Source of the DNA: Clostridiales bacterium
GTDB lineage: Bacteria > Bacillota > Clostridia > Lachnospirales > Lachnospiraceae
Assembly: GCA_012523775.1 (NCBI GenBank)
Contig: JAAYTK010000044.1
Span: 1 to 55,444 of the forward strand
Reading direction: 5' to 3'
Length of the DNA: 55,444 bases
The notes beneath the pieces are model-generated. The model had not been told where the DNA came from and made no database searches. It worked only from the letters and a program-made list of their open reading frames with translations. How positions within the stretch are numbered: the first letter of the stretch is position 1; each line of letters opens with the position of its first letter. A program made the translations under genes and the position numbers. This document shows, one piece after another, positions 27,918-37,064 of this stretch.

Positions 27918-28583
27918 TTAAGGCATCTGTGTTAGCACTCCATCCTTCATTCTAAAGACAATATCCGCCGCCTTAGCAATCTCCATATCATGTGTCACCA
28001 CTATAATACAATAACCTTGATTATGGGCAAGGCTATGAAGAATATCCATAACATTCTTTGAATTTGCAACATCCAGATTGCCCGTTGGCTCATCAGCCAG
28101 TATAAGTTTTGCTCCTGTCGCAAGACTCCTGGCTATAGCTACCCTCTGCTGCTCACCTCCGGATAGATGCGCAGGAAATCTCTTCATCTGCTCCTGTTTA
28201 ATACCCACACTCTCCAGTAGTTTTTTGGCTCGGGGCCTGGCTTCTGCCGGTTTTACATTGCACAGCTCCATAGGATAACATACATTTTCCAACACTGTAA
28301 GCAGGGGGAAAAGCTGGAAGGCTTGAAAAATCATCGATATGCTTTCACGGCGATATTGATCCATGTCAAGATTCTCAAGGTTTTGACCATCAAAGGCAAT
28401 GGAACCTTCTGCCGGACGGTCAAGGCCGGCCATCATAGAAAGCAGTGTGGATTTACCCGAGCCGCTTGGTCCCACAATAGCATATAATTTGCCGGGATCA
28501 AACGAGCAGCTTACATCAGCAACTGCAGGTGTTTCGGAATTATTATAATAATAGCTCACATTTGATAGAGTTAATAATGACAT
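27918..28583 (-). CDS. ABC transporter ATP-binding protein (LolD/MacB type)
   Basis: A 221-residue ATPase, complete for its family. The Walker A motif GPSGSGKST is at 38-46, with a Q-loop (FQAFQLFP), the signature LSGGEQQR, Walker B LILADEP and the switch His in VTHD. The pattern with TGNLD is typical of ATPases that drive FtsX-like permeases exporting lipids, peptides or drugs. Its permease partner at 28622-29142 is truncated and frameshifted, so the transporter is probably not functional unless another permease is used. It lies inside the segment bounded by direct repeats. Confidence 0.9.
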   Translation of the reverse strand: MSLLTLSNVSYYYNNSETPAVADVSCSFDPGKLYAIVGPSGSGKSTLLSMMAGLDRPAEGSIAFDGQNLENLDMDQYRRESISMIFQAFQLFPLLTVLENVCYPMELCNVKPAEARPRAKKLLESVGIKQEQMKRFPAHLSGGEQQRVAIARSLATGAKLILADEPTGNLDVANSKNVMDILHSLAHNQGYCIIVVTHDMEIAKAADIVFRMKDGVLTQMP

Positions 28584-28621
28584 AAGACAATCTCCTCTCT
28601 TTATGACAGTTTGATATAAGA

Positions 28622-29142
28622 TTATTCTTTAACCTGTAAGAGTTCCAAAACCTTACGCCGCGTAACCTCATAGGATGCAATTACCACAGATAATGTGCAG
28701 CAAAGCACATACAATCCTCCGCAGAGAACAAGCGAAATGGTACTTCTCGCAAACAATCCGGGATTATATATTACAAGCCCCAGGGCCGCTAATAGCAAAC
28801 CTAACACTACTAAGCTTATCTGCTCAAATGATAGCATACACCGAACACGAAGCTTTGTGGTTCCCAGTATTCGCAAAATCGCGGCCTCCTTTGCAGATTG
28901 CACAACTATAAGACCATACGCCACCAGTCCGATAAGAGCCGCTACGACTACGGCTATCGGAAATAGTAATACAAGCATATCCCGTACTCGCTTTATGTTA
29001 TCAAGCTCTGTTGTGTCTAGATTGTATGACATGGCCTCCATGTACTTACTATCAATTCTGGCCAGCTCATCAAGATAATCCCTAAGTATGTAGGGTTCTT
29101 CTTTATTTACAAGGGTAAAATCTCCGAACTCGACGGACGCAT
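28622..29142 (-). pseudogene. FtsX-like ABC permease, truncated and frameshifted
   Basis: The open frame up to 29041 encodes three C-terminal membrane helices with the FtsX-type block KEAAILRILGTTKLRVR. The same frame continues upstream without a start codon, reading YASVEFGDFTLVNKEE... until a stop. A good GGAGG site leads to ATG 29142 in a different frame, which stops after 11 codons. A one-base deletion near 29130-29138 would explain this. Even with the shift repaired, the first membrane helix and the large outer domain of an FtsX permease are missing. It is thus the C-terminal remnant of a permease paired with the ATPase gene. Confidence 0.7.
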
Positions 29143-29266
29143 ATATATTACCTCCTCAATAAATTGTTACAACCTTAATTGGTACTATGTTCATGCTTTT
29201 GTATTATTATGCGTTATTATACCATTTATAGACATGTTGTGCATCCTTAATTTCATATAAAACATT

Positions 29267-29333
29267 AAGAGCATATCTATATTACCTACATAATGTGTGT
29301 AACCACACAGTTCGGTAATAAAGATATGCTCTT
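29267..29333. repeat. Long inverted repeat with nested inner hairpin
   Basis: Twenty-base arms (29267-29286 and 29314-29333) match at 19 positions. Inside them gtgtg and cacac form a second hairpin. Neither strand has a clear U-tract after it. It lies within the repeat-bounded segment, some 50 nt after rho. It could be the rho-side terminator, an end or att-site structure of the lost element, or a small RNA. The rest of 29143-29381 holds only the direct repeat at its right end. Confidence 0.7.
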
Positions 29334-29371
29334 ATTACGGGTCTTTAATACTTGAGTAATGAAAAAAATCT

Positions 29372-29405
29372 TTTGCAGTACCTAAAAGACAATTTTGGTC
29401 TTTTT
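29372..29405. repeat. Direct repeat, right copy (3' end of rho)
   Basis: Matches 27856-27889 with two differences; the exact core is 29379-29401. It covers the last codons (KTKIVF) and TAG stop of rho plus a few bases beyond. As the copy inside a functional gene it is the likely original attachment site or its reconstituted form. Confidence 0.85.
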
Positions 29406-30734
29406 GATTATCTCGATAAACTCGGCATTCGTTCTTGTTCTTATAAACATATCGAGGATTCTCTCTAGGGCCTCATCTGATTTCATACTGTTAAGGGCCC
29501 TTCGCATCAGATAAACAGCCTCCAGCTCTGATTGTGTAAGTAAAAGATCCTCTCTTCTTGTGCTGGACTTTGGTAAATCAATAGCCGGGAATATACGTTT
29601 TTCTGACAGGCTACGATCGAGAACCAGCTCCATATTACCTGTTCCCTTAAATTCTTCAAACACCACATCGTCCATACGGCTGCCGGTATCTACGAGGGCT
29701 GTTGCGAGTATTGTAAGACTTCCTCCCTCTCTCATTTTCCTTGCCGCTCCGAAGAATTTTTTAGGCATGTATAGAGCCGCCGGATCGAGTCCACCTGACA
29801 ATGTTCTGCCGCTTGGCTGTACGGTTAGGTTATATGCTCTGGCAAGCCGCGTAATGCTGTCTAATAATATAATAACATCCTGCCTGTGCTCGACTAAGCG
29901 CTTTGCCCTTTCGATAACCATTTCCGATACCCTCTTATGGTTTTCGGGAAGCTCATCAAAGGTGGAATAGATTACTTCAACATTCTTGCCTTCGATAGAT
30001 TCCTTAATATCCGTAACCTCTTCCGGTCTTTCGTCTATCAGGAGAATAATCAGCTTCATTTCAGGATGGTTTCTGGTCACAGCTTTGGCTATTTGCTTTA
30101 ATAATGTGGTCTTTCCCGTCTTAGGCTGGGATACAATCATGCCCCTTTGCCCCTTGCCTATAGGTGATATAAGATCTACCATTCTCATTGCAACCCCTGC
30201 ACCAGGCATCTCAAGATGAATTCTCTCATTGGGAAAAACAGGCGTCAAATCTTCGAATTTCGGACGTTTCTGTACCTCATTCGGATGAAAGCCATTAACT
30301 TCTTTGATATATAACAATGCGGAGAACTTCTCATTCTGACTCTTAACTCTGGTGTTACCCATAACGATATCACCTGTTTTAAGATTGAATCTTCTTATCT
30401 GTGCCGGAGATATATATACATCATTTTCACCCGGAAGGTAATTATCACATCTAATAAATCCATAACCATCCGGTAATACTTCGAGAATGCCCTCCTTTGT
30501 CTCTCCACTGTCAAGCTGTTCCATCTCAGAATGTCCGGATGGTCTCTTTTCACCCTTCGGAACAATCGGAGCCACATTCTTAGTGCTTTCTTCAGTGTTA
30601 CTTTCATTTGAATCATGTTTCTTTAATGCTTCGATCAACTCGCTCTTTTTCAGCGATGCAATGTTCTTCATGCCTTTTTCTTTTGCAATTTTTCTCAATT
30701 TAACAAGCGTCATAGAATCATATTGGTTTTCCAT
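29382..30734 (-). CDS. rho: Transcription termination factor Rho
   Basis: A 450-residue hexameric RNA helicase that ends transcription. An N-terminal Rho_N helical domain (1-40) is followed by a charged insertion of about 40 residues, the cold-shock-like RNA-binding domain (about 80-150, [19 protein letters not shown]) and the RecA-like ATPase core with Walker [10 protein letters not shown] at 202-210 (the usual form is PPKAGKT). The Q-loop and R-loop region RLARAYN and SGGLDPAAL are intact. GGAG precedes the ATG. The stop codon lies in the 23-bp direct repeat. Confidence 0.97.
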   Translation of the reverse strand: MENQYDSMTLVKLRKIAKEKGMKNIASLKKSELIEALKKHDSNESNTEESTKNVAPIVPKGEKRPSGHSEMEQLDSGETKEGILEVLPDGYGFIRCDNYLPGENDVYISPAQIRRFNLKTGDIVMGNTRVKSQNEKFSALLYIKEVNGFHPNEVQKRPKFEDLTPVFPNERIHLEMPGAGVAMRMVDLISPIGKGQRGMIVSQPKTGKTTLLKQIAKAVTRNHPEMKLIILLIDERPEEVTDIKESIEGKNVEVIYSTFDELPENHKRVSEMVIERAKRLVEHRQDVIILLDSITRLARAYNLTVQPSGRTLSGGLDPAALYMPKKFFGAARKMREGGSLTILATALVDTGSRMDDVVFEEFKGTGNMELVLDRSLSEKRIFPAIDLPKSSTRREDLLLTQSELEAVYLMRRALNSMKSDEALERILDMFIRTRTNAEFIEIIKKTKIVF

Positions 30735-30843
30735 AGGTTCAGCTCCTTTGATAATTTGTTGGGTTTTAGTCTGGATGGAATAAGAGGACAGATATGATAT
30801 AGAAATTTTGCGAAATATTGCTATCCATATTAGTGCTTATTCC

Positions 30844-30872
30844 ATTATACACCTTTTTACTCGGAATGTAAA
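30844..30872 (-). promoter_or_regulatory. Sigma-A promoter of rho
   Basis: The minus strand shows TTTACA (30872-30867), a 17-nt spacer and TATAAT (30849-30844). The leader before rho is about 100 nt; rho leaders are often sites of autoregulation, though no element is recognised here. Confidence 0.65.
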
Positions 30873-30900
30873 ATATTTTAAATCTAAAAATAATCGTATA

Positions 30901-30929
30901 TTGATTTCATGTTCTACCGGTGCTATGAT
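30901..30929 (+). promoter_or_regulatory. Sigma-A promoter of the malic enzyme gene
   Basis: TTGATT (30901-30906), a 17-nt spacer and TATGAT (30924-30929), about 70 nt before the start codon and divergent from the rho promoter. Confidence 0.6.
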
Positions 30930-31000
30930 TACAATAATTACTGCATAATTATAGAATGCCGACAAGTATGCAATACTTAAAATTATAAAGGTGGGTTGTT

Positions 31001-32149
31001 ATGGATATTAATGAAAAATCACTAAAGCTTCATGAGCAGTGGGGTGGGAAATTAGAGATTGTATCAAAATGTAAAGTTAATACCAGGGAAGATTTATCTC
31101 TTGCATATACTCCGGGCGTGGCGGCTGCCTGTAAAGTAATTTCGCAAAATCCCGAAGAAGCATACAGATATACTATTAAGAGTAATACCATTGCTGTTGT
31201 CTCCGATGGGAGTGCCGTACTCGGTCTTGGAAATATCGGTCCCTACGGGGCTTTGCCTGTTATGGAAGGTAAGGCAGTACTGTTTAGGGAATTCGGTGGA
31301 GTAAATGCCGTTCCCATCTGCCTTAACACTCAGGATACAGAGGAAATAATCAATACAATCGTTGCAATTGCCCCTACCTTTGGAGGAATAAATCTCGAGG
31401 ATATCTCAGCCCCCCGATGCTTTCTGATAGAAGACAGGTTAAAGGAGCTTTTGGATATCCCTGTGTTTCATGACGATCAGCACGGCACAGCTATTGTAGT
31501 ACTTGCAGGAATAATAAACAGCCTAAAGCTTGTCGGTAAGAAAAAGGAAGATGTTAAAGTCGTAGTTAACGGAGCCGGTTCAGCCGGAATCGCTATAACC
31601 AGATTATTATATACTTATGGTATAAAAAATATTATAGTCTGTGATATACATGGAATTATATCCTCAAAATATCCTAATCCTAATCCGGTTCAAAAGCAGA
31701 TCCTTGAAATAGTTAATAAAGAAGATAGGCAGGGAACCTTAATGGATGCATTAATTTGTGCCGATATATTTATAGGTGTATCTGCTCCCAATATTGTGAC
31801 CGCCGATATGGTATCCTCCATGAATAAGGATGCGATTGTATTTGCTCTCGCAAATCCTAATCCTGAAATACTGCCCGATGAAGCCAAAGGTGGCGGTGCC
31901 TGGATTGTGGCAACAGGACGCTCGGATTTTCCTAATCAGGTTAATAATGTTTTGGCATTTCCGGGTATATTTAACGGAGCATTAAAGGGACGTGCCGAAA
32001 GAATTACTGAGAATATGAAGCTGGCTGCTGCGGAAGCTATCGCAGGACTGATATTGGATTCGGAGCTTAATGAGAATTACATATTGCCCGAGCCTTTTGA
32101 TCCCAGACTTTGCGACGCAGTAAGCGAAGCCGTAATGAAACATATATAA
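31001..32149 (+). CDS. Malic enzyme (oxaloacetate-decarboxylating malate dehydrogenase)
   Basis: A 382-residue enzyme that converts malate to pyruvate and CO2 with reduction of NAD(P). Catalytic Y36 lies in AYTPGVA, K91 in MEGKA, and metal ligands E133, D134 and D159 in NLEDIS and FHDDQHGTA. The Rossmann motif NGAGSAG is at 190-196 with D215 ending strand two, which points to NAD rather than NADP. It is the short form, without the phosphotransacetylase-like domain of long bacterial enzymes. GGTGG precedes the ATG. The gene has its own promoter. Confidence 0.93.
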   Translation: MDINEKSLKLHEQWGGKLEIVSKCKVNTREDLSLAYTPGVAAACKVISQNPEEAYRYTIKSNTIAVVSDGSAVLGLGNIGPYGALPVMEGKAVLFREFGGVNAVPICLNTQDTEEIINTIVAIAPTFGGINLEDISAPRCFLIEDRLKELLDIPVFHDDQHGTAIVVLAGIINSLKLVGKKKEDVKVVVNGAGSAGIAITRLLYTYGIKNIIVCDIHGIISSKYPNPNPVQKQILEIVNKEDRQGTLMDALICADIFIGVSAPNIVTADMVSSMNKDAIVFALANPNPEILPDEAKGGGAWIVATGRSDFPNQVNNVLAFPGIFNGALKGRAERITENMKLAAAEAIAGLILDSELNENYILPEPFDPRLCDAVSEAVMKHI

Positions 32150-32297
32150 TGGCATATTCTTGACTTGCCAAAGGAAGCAAAAAATGATATGTTAGGTACC
32201 ATGAACCTATAGTACGTCTTACAACCAAATTCACTCAATTATACCATGAATAGGTATGATTCCTGGCAGGGAAAACACTAATTAAGGAGGTGTTATT

Positions 32298-32816
32298 ATG
32301 CCATCCGATACCTTTATGCTATATAAACTTATGATATTATATATTTTGAGCCGTGTGGATTTTCCTTTGTCCAATGCACAGCTTACCTCATTCATTCTTG
32401 AAAAAGAATATACTAACTATTTTAATATTCAAAGAGCTATTTCTGAGCTTTTGGATGATGAATTTATTGCCGTTAAAAAAATAAGAAACAGCTCACTCTA
32501 TATTATTACGGAAACAGGAAATGAAACTCTGCTGTTTTTTGATAATCTTATTTCACCCGGAATCAAAGAGGATATTGATGATTATCTGACTAAGAATAAA
32601 TATGAGCTTAAGGAGGATGTATCCACTCCCGCAGACTATACTCAGGTGAAAAAGGGTGAGTTCTCAGTACGCCTTGCCGTTATTGAAAGAGGCTCGCATA
32701 TTATTGATTTGACATTAAGCGTACCTACAGAAGAGGAAGCTGTTTCGATGTGTAATAATTGGAATGAAAAAAGCTCGGAGATCTATGCCTTCATAATGTC
32801 ATCCCTACTAAACTGA
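32298..32816 (+). CDS. DUF4364 family protein (winged-helix-like)
   Basis: A 172-residue soluble protein. The first 75 residues have the pattern of a winged-helix DNA-binding domain (LMILYILSRVDFPLSNAQLTSFIL...YFNIQRAISELLDDEFI), as in the clostridial DUF4364 family. The C-terminal part is a small alpha/beta domain. A regulatory role is plausible but unproved. GGAGG precedes the ATG. Its end overlaps the end of convergent engB by nine bases, so no terminator fits between them. The upstream interval 32150-32297 shows no clear terminator or promoter. Confidence 0.8.
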   Translation: MPSDTFMLYKLMILYILSRVDFPLSNAQLTSFILEKEYTNYFNIQRAISELLDDEFIAVKKIRNSSLYIITETGNETLLFFDNLISPGIKEDIDDYLTKNKYELKEDVSTPADYTQVKKGEFSVRLAVIERGSHIIDLTLSVPTEEEAVSMCNNWNEKSSEIYAFIMSSLLN

Positions 32817-33410
32817 TGACTCGGCCAATCCACATACTTCCTCAATATATGCTAAGATTTCATCTTTCCCCTGCTTCGTTAATGACGAGAAGGGGAATAT
32901 TTTTGTTCCTTCCTTCGCCTCGATACCCTTCCTTATCATCGCAATATGCTTTGCAACCTGACTTCTCTTTAGCTTATCGGTCTTGGTAACAATTATAACA
33001 GGAATAAATCCGTGATATATAATCCAATCATACATGTTTTTATCATTCTGTGACGGCTCATGGCGAATATCAATTAGTAAAAATACCGCCTTTAACATTT
33101 TCGATTTCATCAGATATCGCTCTACCATCTTACCCCATTGCTCCTTAACCGACACTGATGTTTTCGCATAGCCATAGCCCGGCAGGTCTACAAAATATAA
33201 GGCATCATTAATATTGTAAAAATTTATAGTCTGGGTCTTACCCGGCTGTGATGATGTCCTAGCCAGAGATTTACGGTTTATTAACGAATTAATCAATGAA
33301 GATTTACCGACATTTGATTTACCGGCAAATGCAATTTCGGGTAATTTATTCTCGGGAAGAGCACTGGTTATTCCGCATACTGTCTCAAGCTTAACATTTG
33401 TTATTTTCAT
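32808..33410 (-). CDS. engB: Ribosome biogenesis GTPase EngB (YsxC/YihA)
   Basis: A 200-residue small GTPase needed for assembly of the 50S subunit. The G1 motif GKSNVGKSSLIN is at 30-41, G3 is DLPGYGY and G4 is TKTDK. The length fits the EngB family. GGAGG precedes the ATG. It is the last gene after tig-clpP-clpX, an arrangement (often with lonA/lonB) common in Firmicutes. Its 3' end overlaps the DUF4364 gene on the other strand. Confidence 0.95.
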   Translation of the reverse strand: MKITNVKLETVCGITSALPENKLPEIAFAGKSNVGKSSLINSLINRKSLARTSSQPGKTQTINFYNINDALYFVDLPGYGYAKTSVSVKEQWGKMVERYLMKSKMLKAVFLLIDIRHEPSQNDKNMYDWIIYHGFIPVIIVTKTDKLKRSQVAKHIAMIRKGIEAKEGTKIFPFSSLTKQGKDEILAYIEEVCGLAESSV

Positions 33411-33531
33411 TCCTTCACCTCCTTCGTTTAGTATTTAGCGCACCGTAGAAAGATATAAATGAGTAACCTAGGTTCCCATACACAAGGTATCTTGAGAGCC
33501 CGGTTACCCATAATATTTTACTGATATTTCT

Positions 33532-34827
33532 CTATGCGATTTCGCCTTTGCTTTTTTTAGTAGAACGCTTTACTGATGGTTTTCTTACAACACCATCCTC
33601 CGCCATAATAAGCTTCGGCTTTTCTTTACCGAGAATCACATCTCTTGTTATGATACATTTAACCACATTTGTATCCGATGGGATTTCGAACATGGTATCC
33701 ATCATTGAAGCCTCCATAATGGAACGCAGTCCTCTGGCTCCAATCTTCCTGCTAAAGCTCTTTTTGGCAATCTCCTCAATGGCTCCCTCATCAAACTCCA
33801 GCTCGACACCGTCCAGCTCAAACAGCTTTTTATACTGTTTTGTTATAGCATTCTTCGGCTCAACAAGTATTCTAACAAGGGCCTCTTCATCAAGAGCATC
33901 CAAGGCCACATTTACGGGAACACGACCGACAAATTCAGGTATTAGTCCAAATTTAATCAGATCCTGAGGCATAACCTGGCGGAAAAGCTCTCCGATATTT
34001 CTCTTGTTCTTTTCAGATATCTGCGCATTGAAACCGATTGATTTTTGCCCTATCCTGGATTCAATGATTTTCTCCAAGCCGTCAAAGGCTCCACCACAGA
34101 TAAACAAAATATTTGTTGTGTCAATCTGTATAAATTCCTGATGGGGATGCTTTCTTCCACCCTGAGGAGGAACAGATGCAACCGTTCCCTCAAGTATTTT
34201 AAGCAAAGCCTGTTGTACACCCTCACCTGATACATCTCTTGTTATCGAGGTGTTCTCAGATTTTCTTGTGATTTTGTCAATCTCATCTATATAAATAATC
34301 CCGTATTGAGCCCTTTCAATATCGAATTCGGCAGCTTGGATTATCTTCAATAGAATATTCTCGACATCCTCACCAACATAACCCGCTTCAGTTAATGCCG
34401 TTGCATCAGCAATTGCAAACGGTACATTAATAAGCTTTGCCAAAGTCTGAGCAAGATATGTTTTCCCTGAACCCGTAGGTCCCATCATTAATATATTGCT
34501 TTTTTGAAGCTCAACATCCAGGTCCTTATCTGACAACACTCTCTTATAATGGTTGTATACCGCAACAGATAATACCTTCTTTGCTTCGTCCTGTCCAATT
34601 ACGTGCTGGTCAAGAAAGCTCTTGATTTCAGCCGGCTTCAACAGATTAATATCCGTATCCATTACCGGATCTCCATCGAACTCCTCATCAATGATTTCAC
34701 TACATATTTCTATGCATTCGTCACAGATATACACTCCCGGGCCGGCAATCAGTTTTCTGACTTGATCCTGTGTCTTATTACAAAAAGAACATCTAAGTTG
34801 CTTTCTGTCATCTGCTTTTCCTGCCAT
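33532..34827 (-). CDS. clpX: ATP-dependent Clp protease ATP-binding subunit ClpX
   Basis: A 431-residue AAA+ unfoldase that feeds substrates into ClpP. The zinc-binding domain has C13, C16, C35 and C38; Walker A GPTGSGKT is at 116-123, Walker B YIDEIDKI follows, and the ClpP-binding loop IGF is in KSIGFNAQ. I chose ATG 34827 (AGGTGAGG five bases upstream); a GTG at 34833 would add two residues. It follows clpP by 46 nt and forms tig-clpP-clpX. Confidence 0.97.
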   Translation of the reverse strand: MAGKADDRKQLRCSFCNKTQDQVRKLIAGPGVYICDECIEICSEIIDEEFDGDPVMDTDINLLKPAEIKSFLDQHVIGQDEAKKVLSVAVYNHYKRVLSDKDLDVELQKSNILMMGPTGSGKTYLAQTLAKLINVPFAIADATALTEAGYVGEDVENILLKIIQAAEFDIERAQYGIIYIDEIDKITRKSENTSITRDVSGEGVQQALLKILEGTVASVPPQGGRKHPHQEFIQIDTTNILFICGGAFDGLEKIIESRIGQKSIGFNAQISEKNKRNIGELFRQVMPQDLIKFGLIPEFVGRVPVNVALDALDEEALVRILVEPKNAITKQYKKLFELDGVELEFDEGAIEEIAKKSFSRKIGARGLRSIMEASMMDTMFEIPSDTNVVKCIITRDVILGKEKPKLIMAEDGVVRKPSVKRSTKKSKGEIA

Positions 34828-34873
34828 TGTCACCTCACCTCATATCTCTCCATCGTGCAAAATGCATCGGTAT

Positions 34874-35455
34874 TTATCTGCTTGACAGTATACCGTCAAT
34901 AATACCGTATTTCTGAGCTTCTTCTGCACTCATATAAAAATCTCTTTCGGTATCCACTTCAATAACTTCAAGTGGTTTACCTGTATTTGCTGCCAATATC
35001 TCATTAATCTTTCTCTTGGTTCTCATGATGTTGTCTGCAACTATCTTAATATCTGTCGCTTGTCCTCTCGCACCACCTGAAGGTTGATGAATCATAACTT
35101 CAGCATTGGGTAATGCAAAGCGCTTACCCTTAGTTCCGCCTGCCAATAGAAACGCTCCCATACTGGCAGCCATTCCTATACATATGGTAGAAATATCACA
35201 TTTAATATAATTCATGGTATCATAAATCGCCATTCCTGCGGTTACTGAGCCACCCGGGCTGTTAATATAGAAGTTAATATCCTTACCGGGATCCTCTGAT
35301 TCGAGGAAAAGCATCTGTGCCACTATTAGGCTGGCAGTCGTATCATTTACTTCTTCCCCAAGAAATACTATTCTTTCCTTTAATAATCTTGAAAATATAT
35401 CATAACTTCTCTCACCACGGCTGGTTTGCTCTATTACATAGGGTACTAAACTCAT
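34874..35455 (-). CDS. clpP: ATP-dependent Clp protease proteolytic subunit
   Basis: A 193-residue serine protease forming the two-ring proteolytic chamber. The catalytic triad is S98 (GMAASMGA), H123 (MIHQP) and D172 (TERDFYM). The start and length match the mature-type ClpP of Firmicutes with a short propeptide. GGAGG precedes the ATG. It lies between tig and clpX. Confidence 0.97.
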   Translation of the reverse strand: MSLVPYVIEQTSRGERSYDIFSRLLKERIVFLGEEVNDTTASLIVAQMLFLESEDPGKDINFYINSPGGSVTAGMAIYDTMNYIKCDISTICIGMAASMGAFLLAGGTKGKRFALPNAEVMIHQPSGGARGQATDIKIVADNIMRTKRKINEILAANTGKPLEVIEVDTERDFYMSAEEAQKYGIIDGILSSR

Positions 35456-35481
35456 ATTAATATCCTCCTTTTTAAAGCTTT

Positions 35482-36768
35482 TTATATTTCTTCTGCTTTT
35501 TCGACGACAAAGTCAACGGCCTTCTGAACCGCTATATCTGCCTCAATCTGCTCCTTCTCCCTGTCACCGATCATTTCCTTTAGTTTATCTATCTCCATCT
35601 TATACATGGATGCCATATTGGTCAATTCTTTTTCAAGTTCTTCCTCAGTAACCTTTATGTCTTCGGCTTTAACTATAGCCTCTAATACCAGACGGCTCTG
35701 AATTCTCTTTATTGCCTGTGGTCTTAAGCTTTCGATGAATTTATGAGAATCCATGCCGGTAAACTGGAAGTATTGCTCGAGGGATAATCCCTGATATCTC
35801 ATTCTCTGTGCAAAATCATCGGCCATTATTCTAATTTGTGATTCAATCATAGGTTCGGGAATGTCCATCTTTGCGTCTTCAATAATCTTGTCTATGATCT
35901 CATTTTCCTTAGCAACCTTTAAATCCTTTTCTTTATTTTCCTTAATTGTAGCCTTTATACTGTCTTTGTATTCATCAAGTGTATCAAATTCCGATACATC
36001 CTGTGCAAAATCATCATCAAGCTTAGGAAGCTCTTTAACCTTAATCCCATTAATCTTTACCTTGAAAAGAGCAGGTTTTCCGGCCAATTCCTTAGAATGA
36101 TATTCCTCAGGAAAGGTTACGTTTACATCAACCTCATCACCGATGGATTTTCCAATCAGTTGATCCTCGAAATTATCTATAAAGGAATTTGAGCCGATTG
36201 TCAACTCATAATTCTCACTCTTTCCGCCTTCAAAGGGCTCATCATCAACAAAGCCTTCAAAATCTATCACTGCGATATCGTCTTTCTGAACTGGTCTGTC
36301 ATCCACGGTAATCATCCTGGAGTTTTGCTCTAATTCCCTATTTATACGCTCCATAACCTCTTCATCCGTTACGGTGACTTCCTTTTTTTCTACCTTAATA
36401 CCCTTATATTCTCCCAAGGTTACTTCAGGCTTTACTGCAACCTCGGCTGTAAATATGAAGGGCTTTCCTTTCTCTATCTGTATTACATCGAATTCCGGTC
36501 TTGATACAATCTCAAGACCGCTTTCAAGAGCTGCCTTCTCATATGCTTCCGGAATTAATTCATTAGCCGCATCCTCATAGAAAATACTGGCGCCATACAT
36601 TCTCTCAATTATTGCCAGAGGGGCCTTTCCTTTACGAAAGCCCTGTACATTAATCTTATTTCTGTTCTTACGATAGGCCTTCTGTATAGCTTGTTCAAAT
36701 TCCTCTGCAGACGCCTCTATAGTAAGCTTAGCCATATTCTTTTCTAATTTTTCAACTTGTAAACTCAT
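35482..36768 (-). CDS. tig: Trigger factor
   Basis: A 428-residue ribosome-bound chaperone. The N-terminal ribosome-binding domain carries the signature GFRKGKAP (45-52), then comes the FKBP-type prolyl isomerase domain (about 150-240) and the helical C-terminal substrate cradle. AGGAGG lies seven bases before the ATG. It is the first gene of tig-clpP-clpX-engB, and its 5' leader holds a large structured RNA (36814-36956). Confidence 0.97.
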   Translation of the reverse strand: MSLQVEKLEKNMAKLTIEASAEEFEQAIQKAYRKNRNKINVQGFRKGKAPLAIIERMYGASIFYEDAANELIPEAYEKAALESGLEIVSRPEFDVIQIEKGKPFIFTAEVAVKPEVTLGEYKGIKVEKKEVTVTDEEVMERINRELEQNSRMITVDDRPVQKDDIAVIDFEGFVDDEPFEGGKSENYELTIGSNSFIDNFEDQLIGKSIGDEVDVNVTFPEEYHSKELAGKPALFKVKINGIKVKELPKLDDDFAQDVSEFDTLDEYKDSIKATIKENKEKDLKVAKENEIIDKIIEDAKMDIPEPMIESQIRIMADDFAQRMRYQGLSLEQYFQFTGMDSHKFIESLRPQAIKRIQSRLVLEAIVKAEDIKVTEEELEKELTNMASMYKMEIDKLKEMIGDREKEQIEADIAVQKAVDFVVEKAEEI

Positions 36769-36813
36769 ATCTGTTTCCTCCTAATTATGCCTTAGTATCT
36801 TTATTTTTATGGA

Positions 36814-36956
36814 CCTAATCTACATCACGCAGATTAGGTGCTCAAAACACAAGTGTTTCTCGCTCACGTTGCACTTATCCAAGTAAATCATTTCGATTTA
36901 TTGTGACACAAATGACTTGTCACTTAAATCGCACTGATTTACTTGGACTAATCTGC
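36814..36956 (-). promoter_or_regulatory. Large structured RNA in the tig leader, with competing helices
   Basis: In the transcript, GCAGATTAG (36956-36948) pairs with CTAATCTGC (36837-36829) over nine bases and encloses two arms. The first arm is a stacked hairpin with 13, 7 and 6 bp helices (36947-36935/36890-36878, 36931-36925/36900-36894, 36923-36918/36908-36903). The second is closed by GTGC/GCAC with a six-base hairpin at 36858-36845. The closing strand can instead form an eight-base hairpin with 36821-36814, and its CCTAAT part could pair with ATTAGG at the tig ribosome binding site (36785-36780). There is no U-tract. I do not recognise the class. Confidence 0.65.
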
Positions 36957-36967
36957 TTATCGTGGAC

Positions 36968-36976
36968 ATTATAACA
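36968..36976 (-). promoter_or_regulatory. Extended -10 promoter of tig-clpP-clpX-engB
   Basis: The minus strand reads TGTTATAAT (36976-36968), a full extended -10 element, with no clear -35 box. It places the transcript start at about 36961, right at the start of the structured leader. Interval 36769-37064 otherwise holds no gene. Confidence 0.6.
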
Positions 36977-37064
36977 CAGTAGTTGTGTAATTACTATATT
37001 TTATTTTTGAGTAATGTTTTTTGTATAATGAATTTTTGAGTGATGTTTTTACCTTATATTAAAT

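Larger units (their letters stand above)
27863..29401 (-). mobile_element. Probable decayed insertion between rho and rpmE
   Basis: A segment with a period of 1,516 bases, bounded by 23-bp exact direct repeats (27863-27885 and 29379-29401). It holds an intact ABC ATPase gene, a broken permease and a long inverted repeat. The right repeat is the true 3' end of rho; the left one repeats those codons next to the rpmE promoter. This is the layout left by site-specific integration at a gene 3' end. No integrase, recombinase or plasmid gene is present, so the element type is unknown. Confidence 0.55.

Noticed and set aside
32150-32297. Possible promoter or hairpin between the malic enzyme and DUF4364 genes
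   Set aside because: TTGACT is present but the -10 match and spacing are poor, and the atacc/ggtat hairpin is too short to call.
33463-33507. GTAACC/GGTTAC pairing between clpX and engB as a terminator
   Set aside because: The stem is broken by a large internal loop and has no U-tract; engB probably continues the clpX transcript.
36878-36947. The 13-bp inverted repeat in the tig leader as the end of an insertion sequence or MITE
   Set aside because: No target-site duplication or second copy is visible in the window, and the helices fit one transcript-level fold. A dispersed repeat cannot be excluded without a genome search.
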